From Verrucomicrobiales bacterium (lineage in GTDB: Bacteria > Verrucomicrobiota > Verrucomicrobiia > Verrucomicrobiales > DEV007): DNA of 64,000 bases. A model generated the notes under the pieces. It saw nothing but the letters and a program-made list of their open reading frames with translations, was not told the origin of the DNA and made no database searches. This document shows positions 36,060-44,292 of this stretch, in pieces; position 1 is the first letter of the stretch; each line of letters opens with the position of its first letter. Location: NCBI GenBank assembly GCA_029212615.1, contig JARGPJ010000003.1, forward strand, positions 496,001 through 560,000. Reading direction: 5' to 3'. The position numbers and the translations under genes were made by a program.

Positions 36060-36136
36060 AACGGGGAAGGCAGGAGTTTACGCCGACTTTCGGGGAGAAC
36101 AATCATTTGGTCGAAAGCGATTTCAACGAGATTCAG

Positions 36137-36553
36137 TTATTCCTCCAGCAAAATCCGCAGCGGGAGTTCTCCAATTTCAATCCCCGCCTTGGTCGCCGCA
36201 TCCCAAACATCAATCATCAGCCCAAGCGGAGCCCCTTCGTCAGCTTTCAGTTCGAGGTCCCGATCCGGGTTCGCCTGTTTATACTGAGAAAGCGCCGCGG
36301 CGAGCCCCTCCATCGGCACCACCTGTTCACCGAGGGAAACTTTTCCGTCTTTCCCCAGTGCCAATGCCGTTCGGAGAGTTGCCTCCCCCCCTGCTGCCAT
36401 TTCCGAAGATCGGGGTAAATTTACTTTCACGAGTGACTCCTTCGTTTTGAAGGTCGTCGTCACAATGAAGAAAATCAGCAGGATCGCGAGAATATCGATC
36501 AGAGTAATGATCGGCACTGTCGGCTTCTTCCGCCGTTTGGTGTATATCTTCAC
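36137..36553 (-). CDS. exbD: ExbD/TolR family proton-channel protein
   Basis: A 138-residue protein with one membrane helix (15-35) carrying the essential Asp in ITLIDILAILLIFF, and a periplasmic domain. GTG start at 36553 overlaps the exbB stop as GTGA. With ExbB it uses the proton gradient to energise TonB. Confidence 0.93.
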   Translation of the reverse strand: MKIYTKRRKKPTVPIITLIDILAILLIFFIVTTTFKTKESLVKVNLPRSSEMAAGGEATLRTALALGKDGKVSLGEQVVPMEGLAAALSQYKQANPDRDLELKADEGAPLGLMIDVWDAATKAGIEIGELPLRILLEE

Positions 36554-37314
36554 AGCAGAGAATCGTTCCGGTTCACTTCTTCGCTCCTCTGCCCGATCGC
36601 CTGAATAAGAGACTCATTCAAAGGCACGTCCGCACCGTTCTCCCCTTCCTCCTCAGAATAGAGTGACGGCCCGCCGTATTTGTAAAATTCGTTCAGAAGG
36701 TGGCCCGCAATCACTTCGATCCGCGCCGCAATGCGTTCCAGCCGACGGGTAAAATACGAGTGCAATATCACGGTAATCACAGCGACCACCAATCCTGCAA
36801 TTGTTGTGTTTAAAGCCACCGCAATACCAGCGGCAATCAGCGTCGGATCAGGGTCTCCTCCTTGTGCTCCCAGTGTTGCAAAAACACTTACAAGGCCGCT
36901 CACTGTTCCTAACAGACCAAGAAGCGGGGCAATTGTAATGACAACTTCGAGAACCCCCATTCCGTTTTCCAACTTCACCATTTGCTCACGTGCGGTTGCT
37001 TCGGCAGCCTCGGACGCTGACTCACGCGAATTGAAATCCGGTGACATCGCAATCCTGCCGACCCGGCCAACCGCACTCTCACTTCGCTTGAGGGAAGCGA
37101 GAAGAACCTCCGCCTGGCCCTCTCTGAAAATGTCGCCGCAACGATTCAAATCCCGACGAAGATCGAGAGGAATGATCGACTTCCATTTCAAAGTCAGGGA
37201 ACGGTGAATGCTCACCGCAATGGCGACAAAAGAACAGAGCGCGATGAAAGCCATGAAAATCCCTCCGGATAGGAGAAAGGCCCAGACTTTTTCGTTCACA
37301 GTGGAATCTATCAT
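36550..37314 (-). CDS. exbB: MotA/TolQ/ExbB family proton-channel protein
   Basis: A 254-residue protein with three membrane helices: 12-35, about 130-150 and 165-190. The conserved TolQ/ExbB segment GVLEVVITIAPLLGLLGTVSGLVSVF and then GIAVALNTTIAGLVVAV are clear. It lies 8 bases after tonB and overlaps exbD, so tonB-exbB-exbD form one transcription unit. Confidence 0.94.
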   Translation of the reverse strand: MIDSTVNEKVWAFLLSGGIFMAFIALCSFVAIAVSIHRSLTLKWKSIIPLDLRRDLNRCGDIFREGQAEVLLASLKRSESAVGRVGRIAMSPDFNSRESASEAAEATAREQMVKLENGMGVLEVVITIAPLLGLLGTVSGLVSVFATLGAQGGDPDPTLIAAGIAVALNTTIAGLVVAVITVILHSYFTRRLERIAARIEVIAGHLLNEFYKYGGPSLYSEEEGENGADVPLNESLIQAIGQRSEEVNRNDSLL

Positions 37315-37322
37315 GAAATAAT

Positions 37323-38612
37323 TCAGTAAATGATGATGTCGTATACCAGTTCAAGGCCGACAGGCCCCAATTTTTCCGCGACTTCCTCCGTCATGGGGGG
37401 AAGGTCAGCGTCGAGGATCGCCTTCAATGAAAACTCGGCAAGCACAGAATTGGCATCGTTCTCAACGACCTTTAAGTCATGCACCTTGCCGTGCCGATCT
37501 ATCCGGCACTCAAGCTTGAGAATGCCATAAGTCACGAAATCACCATGTTGAAGACGATAGCGATGCCACATCCTGGAAATCTCTTTTCTCACCTGATTTT
37601 TATACTTCCCCACCTCGGTTCCCTCGGCATCCACGGCATTCTGTCCGATGTTCGACAAGGTGCCATTGGTTGTATTCTGTATCCTTTCAGGGCTGAACCC
37701 CTCAGCGAAAAGCCCTGAATCAGCCGGATTCATTGAGTCAGCTCCTGATGCCCCGGACGCGTCCGCCGGTTTAGAATTCTCAAAATCCACTCCCGTCCCC
37801 CCGGCTCGCATCAGTTTTTCCTGTGCCGGATCACTGATCTCCCCCACCTCCGCCGATTCCTCAGGCTTCGGAGCTGAAGCAGCAAATTGATCGACCGGCC
37901 CGGTATCACCAAAGGCAGAAGATACCGTCGAGGAATTGGGGTCGTCAAAGGACTGAACCATCAGCGAATCATCAAATTCACCATCCGTCGGACTTTCTTC
38001 AGGGCGGCTCAATTTCTCTCCGGGAGCTTCCACCGGAGGACTGTCGACTCCCTCGATGACCTCATCGCTATCTCCCTTTCCTGATTCCTCTCCGGGAGCC
38101 GCATCCGTGATCGAGGACTGCGGAGGCGTGCCTGCCGGCGGCTGATCGGCACCGGTAGCGGCACCTTGTGCAGCCGGTGACTGATCAAAATCCCCGTCTG
38201 TGAACTCCTGATTCTGAAGGGCAAAATACGGAAGCGGCGAATCACCATTGGTCGTCGGAAGATCTGACTGAGGCTGACTGGGATCGGGTGCCAGCTCACT
38301 TGCAGCGGTTGTATTTCTGTCTGATTCAAACCGTGCCTTTTCGGGAGCTTCAGCTTCCGGATCGTTCAAATCCGTACTCATGAACGGCTTGGGTTGATCT
38401 ATAGCCGGGGAAAGTTCAGGCTCAATCTGCTCCATCAAATCACTCATCAGAATCACTACCTCCTGCGGCTGCGGCGGAGGGGGGCTCTGTGGTCCAAGAA
38501 GTGATGAACCGATACTTCGTGTGCTAAGAAGGGCAAAAATCGCGAGCAGGAAGAGCAGGTGCACTACAAAAGCTCCCGAAAGACTGGCAAACACCTTTTG
38601 CTGCTCTGACAT
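37323..38612 (-). CDS. TonB-like energy transducer with long acidic linker
   Basis: A 429-residue protein: a single anchoring helix (13-33), a very long low-complexity linker rich in Pro, Ser, Asp and Glu (about 40-340), and a C-terminal TonB-type domain (345-429) with VRKEISRMWHRYRL, GILKLECRIDRHGKVHDLKVVE and LPPMTEEVAEKLG. The linker is acidic rather than the usual Pro/Lys-rich, and unusually long. Start ATG is 15 bases after the glycosylase gene. It couples ExbBD proton flow to an outer-membrane receptor that is not encoded here. Confidence 0.85.
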   Translation of the reverse strand: MSEQQKVFASLSGAFVVHLLFLLAIFALLSTRSIGSSLLGPQSPPPPQPQEVVILMSDLMEQIEPELSPAIDQPKPFMSTDLNDPEAEAPEKARFESDRNTTAASELAPDPSQPQSDLPTTNGDSPLPYFALQNQEFTDGDFDQSPAAQGAATGADQPPAGTPPQSSITDAAPGEESGKGDSDEVIEGVDSPPVEAPGEKLSRPEESPTDGEFDDSLMVQSFDDPNSSTVSSAFGDTGPVDQFAASAPKPEESAEVGEISDPAQEKLMRAGGTGVDFENSKPADASGASGADSMNPADSGLFAEGFSPERIQNTTNGTLSNIGQNAVDAEGTEVGKYKNQVRKEISRMWHRYRLQHGDFVTYGILKLECRIDRHGKVHDLKVVENDANSVLAEFSLKAILDADLPPMTEEVAEKLGPVGLELVYDIIIY

Positions 38613-38627
38613 GCACTCGTCCCTGTA

Positions 38628-39488
38628 TTAAAGCGTTTTTCTCGCGTAGTGAAAAAGGTATTGCTGAGCATACCCCGCATTCGGACCAAAATAGTCTTCA
38701 GCCCATGCTTGGAGCTTAGCCCCTTTCAAGCGTTTACGATAGTGTTCACGAAGAATCCGTTCAATCCAAACATCAATCGGGAAAGCGCCCCACTGCCCAC
38801 AGGAAAAAAGCAGCGTACAATTTGCAATCTTCTCGCCAACCCCATGCAGTTCCATCAAAGCTGCCTTGGCCTCCCGGGCAGCCAGGACCTCTTCAATCTC
38901 AGCGAGGTCGACTTCTCCAGACGAAATCGCGGCGCCCGCTAAAGAGAGAGATTTTGCACGATAGCCAAGTGCACACTTCCTGAGATTCTCCTCCCCTGCC
39001 GCTGCAATCGCCGCAGGATCCGGATAGGCAAAGAATTCTCTCCCGGCGAACAGATGAACCTTGCCGTACCGCCGGCGCAGGGTCATTGAAATCGAGCGAA
39101 TATGGACCACTTGTTTCAGTGAAGAGGTAATAAACGTCGCCAGACATTCCCACACCGGCTGACGGGCGACACGAATCCCCGGGCAATAATCAATCGCGGT
39201 CGTAAGAACGGGATCATCCTTCGGAAAGCTCGCATGGATCGCAGCCAGGGGCTGATCAAGGCCGAAATAGCGCGAGACGACCGACTCCTGTCCCTCCAAG
39301 GTCACTACACAATCTTCTGAGGTCTGGCCAATCCAGCAGGGACCTGAATCACCAATGCACCCGGCAAAACCGGGAACTCCGCTTAAAGTTAACTCTTCCC
39401 AGTGAAAGAGCTGCCCTGACTTCAGAGTATCAGCGAGAGAGAAAGGAGGCTCAAATGGAACCTCGACGATGGGAGGGGAAATACTCAA
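38628..39488 (-). CDS. OGG1-like 8-oxoguanine DNA glycosylase/lyase
   Basis: A 286-residue member of the HhH-GPD superfamily with an OGG N-terminal domain (GQLFHWEEL). The helix-hairpin-helix is ELHGVGEKIANCTLLF, with the catalytic Lys in GEKIA and the general-acid-like Asp in FPIDVWIERI. YCPGIRVARQPVWECLATFITS precedes it. It removes 8-oxoguanine and incises the backbone. The TTG start overlaps the rex stop as TTGA, placing this repair gene directly after a redox-sensing regulator. Confidence 0.88.
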   Translation of the reverse strand: MSISPPIVEVPFEPPFSLADTLKSGQLFHWEELTLSGVPGFAGCIGDSGPCWIGQTSEDCVVTLEGQESVVSRYFGLDQPLAAIHASFPKDDPVLTTAIDYCPGIRVARQPVWECLATFITSSLKQVVHIRSISMTLRRRYGKVHLFAGREFFAYPDPAAIAAAGEENLRKCALGYRAKSLSLAGAAISSGEVDLAEIEEVLAAREAKAALMELHGVGEKIANCTLLFSCGQWGAFPIDVWIERILREHYRKRLKGAKLQAWAEDYFGPNAGYAQQYLFHYARKTL

Positions 39489-40111
39489 GCCGTGAAGAAC
39501 CCGAGACTTCCCAGCTCAGCCGCAAGATCAACGTGCTTAACCATGACATTTTCCGGAACGCTCAATACCGCCGGCGAAAAATTCAAAATTGCTTCGACTC
39601 CCGATTCGATCAAGGCATTCGCAATACCCTGGCCTGCTGATTCAGGCACCGCAATAATCGCCATCTTGACTCCGTGCTCACGCACATAGAAAGCGAGCTC
39701 GTCGGAATGAATCACCGGGACGCCCATTTCCTCAGTCGTCGACTTGGTATGATCCGTATCCGAATCAAAGGCTGCGATGATTTCAAAGCCCTCTCTGCGA
39801 AAGCCGGAATATCTCAAGAGAGCTGATCCCAGGTTTCCGACCCCGACAAGAACCACAGGCTGCAATACCGAAAGGCCCAGGGCACCGGAAAGCGCCTCAC
39901 AAAGCGTGACGACACCATAGCCGAGCCCCCGCGTTCCGAACTGCCCGACATAGCCAAGATCCTTTCGAAGCTGTGTTGATTTCACTCCGGCTGCGGATGC
40001 CAGTTCTTCAGAGGAAACGGTTTGAAGCCCGTTCTCGCGAAACTTTTGCAAGCACCGCTGATAAAGCGAAAGCCGGTAAACCGTGCGTCTGGGTATGTCG
40101 ATTTTTTCCAC
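39485..40111 (-). CDS. rex: Redox-sensing transcriptional repressor Rex
   Basis: A 208-residue Rex. The winged-helix N-terminus (PRRTVYRLSLYQRCLQ... SSEELASAAGVKSTQLRKDLGYVGQFGTRGLGY) holds the DNA-recognition helix. The Rossmann motif GVGNLGSAL follows and the C-terminal end carries the domain-swapped helix (VDLAAELGSLGFF). Rex senses NADH/NAD+ and derepresses fermentative or respiratory genes when NADH rises. GTG start. It leads the operon rex-glycosylase-tonB-exbB-exbD. Confidence 0.97.
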   Translation of the reverse strand: MEKIDIPRRTVYRLSLYQRCLQKFRENGLQTVSSEELASAAGVKSTQLRKDLGYVGQFGTRGLGYGVVTLCEALSGALGLSVLQPVVLVGVGNLGSALLRYSGFRREGFEIIAAFDSDTDHTKSTTEEMGVPVIHSDELAFYVREHGVKMAIIAVPESAGQGIANALIESGVEAILNFSPAVLSVPENVMVKHVDLAAELGSLGFFTA

Positions 40112-40244
40112 GTCAGCGGGGGGTGTTTATTCAGGCTAAGACCTTATCGGGACTCCGTCTCAATAAAAGACGTCTGAAACGCGTAAATATTGGGAAAAAA
40201 TGCACTTTCCCCCGGATATTTTCAAGTATTCGACGCAAAAAGAA

Positions 40245-41177
40245 CTAAACATCGATATTTGCCAAATCTCCGGCCGCTATTTCACCGTCTCTGACCACGA
40301 CACGGTGAAGCCGGCTACCCGACTCAACTTTTCCGCCGCTCCAAATCGCTGATTCGGAGATCACCACATCAGCTCCGATCTCCGCCCCCGCGCCGATACT
40401 ACTGACTCCGTCAATCTTCGCCGTTTCGTGAACCGCGGCACCGGCCGAAAGACGTCCCGGACGGGTTTCCTCAAATTCAGAAGCCACGAGGCTGAGCGCG
40501 TCCAGGTACGATTCCCTCTCTCCGAGATCACTCCATTGTCCCTCATCGGCGAGGAACCCTCCGATTTTCTCTCCTGCTTCAATGGCAGCAAGAAAGGAGA
40601 GAACCACAGACTCAATCTTACCCGGACGAATAAAGCGCAGAAACTCCGGCGAGACGAAGTAGATCCCGGTGAATTGATACCGTTTCGACCAATCGGGACG
40701 AAGGGCGCCCCGCAAATCGACCACTTTCCCATTCGACTCATCAAACCCGACACGAAGTTCGTCACCCTCCGAGCGCAGGATCAAAGTCACCAGATTTCCT
40801 GAAGCAAGATGGTGCTGTCTCGCTTTCGTCAAAGAGAGATTTGTCAGGATGTCCCCATTGTAAACGATGAACGGTTCGCCGGCAGGAAGCCAGTCCCGTA
40901 TATTATCTATCCCCCCTGCCGTATCGAGCAGCACCGGTTCATGGCGGAAGGACAACGACGCCTCACGATACTTCCCTTGAGGAAACTCAAGCCCGTAGGC
41001 ATCAGGACAATGATGAGTGTTCACCATGAATTCACTGACGCTCAACTCATCTATCAAATGATCGAATGCATACGTAATAAGAGGCCGGTTTGCTACCGGC
41101 ACGAGAGGCTTCGGCAGACGCTCAGTGAGCGGGCGCAGCCGTGTCCCCAACCCCGCTCCCAGTATAAATGCTTTCAT
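40245..41177 (-). CDS. Sugar nucleotidyltransferase with left-handed beta-helix end
   Basis: A 310-residue enzyme of the mannose-1-phosphate guanylyl-/glucose-1-phosphate nucleotidyl-transferase group. MKAFILGAGLGTRLRPLTERLPKPLVPVANRP is the canonical signature start, VYNGDILTNLSL contains the catalytic metal Asp, and repeats of hexapeptide type (EIGADVVISESAIW) fill the C-terminus. GGGAG precedes the ATG at 41177 by 5 bases, so this start is chosen over 41189. It activates a sugar 1-phosphate for envelope glycans. Nucleotide preference is not certain. Confidence 0.88.
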   Translation of the reverse strand: MKAFILGAGLGTRLRPLTERLPKPLVPVANRPLITYAFDHLIDELSVSEFMVNTHHCPDAYGLEFPQGKYREASLSFRHEPVLLDTAGGIDNIRDWLPAGEPFIVYNGDILTNLSLTKARQHHLASGNLVTLILRSEGDELRVGFDESNGKVVDLRGALRPDWSKRYQFTGIYFVSPEFLRFIRPGKIESVVLSFLAAIEAGEKIGGFLADEGQWSDLGERESYLDALSLVASEFEETRPGRLSAGAAVHETAKIDGVSSIGAGAEIGADVVISESAIWSGGKVESGSRLHRVVVRDGEIAAGDLANIDV

Positions 41178-41413
41178 CGTAGCTCCCATGATCCGCGCAA
41201 GGTTCCCGCATATGACGGGGATTCAACCCTCTTAGGCAGCCAACTTGATCCTGTTTGCCGGTGCGGATTTATCAAAACGCTCCGGGGCGACCGCCGCAGC
41301 CTCTCAAGAAGGAAACCGGAGGCGCGAAGCCAGTTAATAAGCCCATCAAGGAGCCCCATTCAAAGAATTGATGAGACGACAAAATGAAAGCGGACGGACA
41401 ACAGGTCCGGCTT

Positions 41414-42334
41414 CTATTTCATCGAGGCGAAGCGTGAAGCAATCAAGTCAGCTGCAGTTGCCTCTCCCACCTTCTCTTTCGAAGCGTCAATCCATTGCTG
41501 CTCCAACTGGTTCTTGGTCGGTCGATCCGTCTCGTAGAAGACGCCGAATTTGCCCGGATATCGGAGGGTCGCGAGTTGATAAGCAGCGTTCTCATCGCTG
41601 ACATCATGCCTGGACTTATCCTCTTCCGAATCATCCCACTGCTTCTCATCAATCACATCAAACTCTCCGCCTTTGCGCGGATTTCCATCATCGAAAATGC
41701 CGGGATAGAAGACAACGCACTCAGAAAGCACTTCGACGACACTGAAACCGGGGTGAAGAATGGCACGCTCAAACACCTGCATCATATGCTTCACCTGAGT
41801 GGCGTGAGTCCGCGCAACAAAAGATGCCCCTCCATAGACAAGCTTCTTCATCGGGTTGATCGGTTGATCGATCGCCCCCGTCGGGTCAGTCTTTGATTTA
41901 AACCCTTCAGGACTGGTTGGAGAAGTCTGCTTCTTGGTGAGTCCGTAAACGAAATTATCCATCACGACATAGGTCAGATTGACATTTTTTCGTGCCGCGT
42001 GATCGAGGTGATTCCCACCAATCGAATACCCATCGCCATCACCACCGAAGGCAAAAACGTTGAGATCTGGTCGTGAAAGACTCACCCCGGTCGCAAGCGG
42101 AAGCGCCCGCCCGTGAATAAAATGAACCCCGTGACCATTTACAAAGTAGGGGAAACGCGAAGAGCACCCAATCCCGGCAATGGTACAAATTTTCTCGTGA
42201 GGAAATTGTAATTTCTCGAGCACTTTAAAAAAGGCGGCGAGAACGGCAAAATCACCACACCCCGGACACCAGGTTGGATGGTCACCGGTGAGGTCTTTTT
42301 TGGTAAGCTTTTTAGGTTCAGCTGGAGCAGACAT
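41414..42334 (-). CDS. korB: 2-oxoacid:ferredoxin oxidoreductase, beta subunit (KorB type)
   Basis: A 306-residue thiamine-binding subunit. WCPGCGDFAVLAAFF starts it, GIGCSSRFPYFV follows and the TPP motif is GGDGDGYSIGGNHLDHAARKN. These are hallmarks of 2-oxoglutarate/2-oxoacid:ferredoxin oxidoreductase beta chains. A cluster-binding Cys set (CxxC plus later Cys) is partly seen. It lies 34 bases after korA. Together they oxidatively decarboxylate a 2-oxoacid, probably 2-oxoglutarate, reducing ferredoxin. Confidence 0.92.
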   Translation of the reverse strand: MSAPAEPKKLTKKDLTGDHPTWCPGCGDFAVLAAFFKVLEKLQFPHEKICTIAGIGCSSRFPYFVNGHGVHFIHGRALPLATGVSLSRPDLNVFAFGGDGDGYSIGGNHLDHAARKNVNLTYVVMDNFVYGLTKKQTSPTSPEGFKSKTDPTGAIDQPINPMKKLVYGGASFVARTHATQVKHMMQVFERAILHPGFSVVEVLSECVVFYPGIFDDGNPRKGGEFDVIDEKQWDDSEEDKSRHDVSDENAAYQLATLRYPGKFGVFYETDRPTKNQLEQQWIDASKEKVGEATAADLIASRFASMK

Positions 42335-42368
42335 GACAATAGAAAGTTAAACTGAAATAGAAGGGTGG

Positions 42369-44186
42369 TTAGGCAGTGATTCCTTTGAGGCGTTCGATGA
42401 TTTCACGCACCTTGTAGGTAAGACCATCAGTCTTACAAATAGAGACAATCTTCGGATCGCAATAACGGGACCGCAGCAGAGTGGCGAGCTGGCCATTTCC
42501 GTAGAGACCCTCGTCGTTCATCTCGACGACGACGACATGTTTATACTTAGCAAAAATCGTTTCCATGCCGTTAGGCATCGGATTGAGATGACGAAGATGA
42601 AAAGTCCCCACCTTTTCACCCGCATCGCGAAGACGGTTCACCGATTCGCGAATGGGTCCCCAGGTAGACCCCCATCCAACGAGAAGGACGTCGCCCTCTT
42701 CGTCACCGTAGATTTCAGGTAGCGAAAGCTCTTCGCCAAGCGCCTTAATCTTCTCGCGACGACGCGCATTCATGCGCGCATGCATTTCAGGGTTACCACT
42801 TGGGTGCCCCCATTCGTCATGCTCAAGTCCGGTTACCACCGGGTATTTACCGCCTTCCATGGCCGTGCCGGGAGGAGCATGACGGGTTAGCCCATCAAGC
42901 GGGTAAGGTTTAAATTCCTCTCCCCGGGTTTTCTGATCAAGCTCAGGCTCCTTAACAATCGAATCCAGATCAGGCTGAGCAAAGGCTTCAATACGTGTCG
43001 CGAGAGCTTGATCCGTCAGAACCAGCACCGGGCAGCTGTATTTCTGCGATAGTTCACATGCCTCAACTCCGACATAGAAACAATCTTCAACATTTTTGGG
43101 AGCCAGAACGATGCGGGGGCAATCCCCGTGACTTCCGTAAATTGCCTGCATCAAATCGCTCTGCTCAACACTGGTCGGAAGGCCGGTACTCGGCCCGCCG
43201 CGCTGAACATTAATCACGACGAGAGGAAGCTCGGCCATCGTCGCGTAACTGAGAGCCTCCATTTTTAAAGACAAACCCGGACCGGAGCTACCGGTCACCG
43301 CAATATGACCGGAGTAGGCAAATCCGAGTGCCATCGAAACGGCCGCCAATTCATCCTCACACTGAACAAACAGCCCTCCATACTTGGGCAATTCGGTTCG
43401 CAGTTGCTCCATAATCGTCGACCATGGAGTGATCGGATATCCAGCTCCGTAGCGCACGCCACCGGCGAGAAGTCCCAGGGTCATGGCGGTATTCCCGTCA
43501 GTGGTAACCTTGTCACCTTTACCTTGCACCCCTTCACGAAGATCAAACCCCTGTCCTAACAAATCTCCGATCGGATACGCAAAACCGGCATCAAACGCGA
43601 GCATTGCATTTCGAAGAACGCCATCACCTTTCCTGCCGAGCTGCTTTTCAATCAAGCTCGCAAGCTTCTCGCGCTTGAGGCTGAACAGTTGTGTGACAAG
43701 ACCTAGCACAAAGATATTTTTCCCGCGGTCCCTGGCACTGCCGCCAATTGCTTCCACGGTTGTGCTCGTGATTGGAATACCGACATGAAGCGTCCCCTCA
43801 ATCTCCCGCACTTCCTCCACATGGTCGCTGTCGTAAATACAGATACCGCCCTTCTTCAGCGAATCGATGTGATTGTTGTAACTGTCCTGATAGAAAGCGA
43901 CGAGAAAGTCAGCCTCGTCTCCCGCGGAAAGCACTTCACCCGAACCCAGATGAACCTGGAAAATCGAAGCTCCTCCGGAAATGGTTGAGGGGATGGTCAT
44001 GTAAGTCATGACTTCCCTGGCACTCCGTCCTGCTAAGCGGGCGAGAAACCCGCCGATCGTCTGAATACCGTCCTGGGAATTACCCGCAAAACGAATCACA
44101 GCATTTTGAAGTTCAGTGATCCCATCCGACGAGGCGGAAGGGCTTACGCTGGTTTCGGGATCTCCCGAAGTCGCGGATGCGCTCAT
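42369..44186 (-). CDS. korA: 2-oxoacid:ferredoxin oxidoreductase, fused gamma-alpha subunit (KorA type)
   Basis: A 605-residue fusion. Residues about 25-215 are the gamma domain (RFAGNSQDGIQTIGGFLARLAG). The alpha domain from about 235 has GVRYGAGYPITPWSTIMEQL, GSSGPGLSLKMEALSYA and NVQRGGPSTGLPT, typical of 2-oxoglutarate:ferredoxin oxidoreductases. The C-terminal domain (DVLLVGWGSTWG) completes it. The gene precedes korB in one operon. The pair is a ferredoxin-linked alternative to the SucAB route also present in the window. Confidence 0.94.
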   Translation of the reverse strand: MSASATSGDPETSVSPSASSDGITELQNAVIRFAGNSQDGIQTIGGFLARLAGRSAREVMTYMTIPSTISGGASIFQVHLGSGEVLSAGDEADFLVAFYQDSYNNHIDSLKKGGICIYDSDHVEEVREIEGTLHVGIPITSTTVEAIGGSARDRGKNIFVLGLVTQLFSLKREKLASLIEKQLGRKGDGVLRNAMLAFDAGFAYPIGDLLGQGFDLREGVQGKGDKVTTDGNTAMTLGLLAGGVRYGAGYPITPWSTIMEQLRTELPKYGGLFVQCEDELAAVSMALGFAYSGHIAVTGSSGPGLSLKMEALSYATMAELPLVVINVQRGGPSTGLPTSVEQSDLMQAIYGSHGDCPRIVLAPKNVEDCFYVGVEACELSQKYSCPVLVLTDQALATRIEAFAQPDLDSIVKEPELDQKTRGEEFKPYPLDGLTRHAPPGTAMEGGKYPVVTGLEHDEWGHPSGNPEMHARMNARRREKIKALGEELSLPEIYGDEEGDVLLVGWGSTWGPIRESVNRLRDAGEKVGTFHLRHLNPMPNGMETIFAKYKHVVVVEMNDEGLYGNGQLATLLRSRYCDPKIVSICKTDGLTYKVREIIERLKGITA

Positions 44187-44292
44187 TAATTAGGCAAAAG
44201 AGGGGTTCTTTAAGATGCCAAAAGTAAATCAGGGTGCTTCCTGTATTGCAAAGAAAATGTCGCAAGAAAAGCGTACCTAAAAGCCTTTTACC

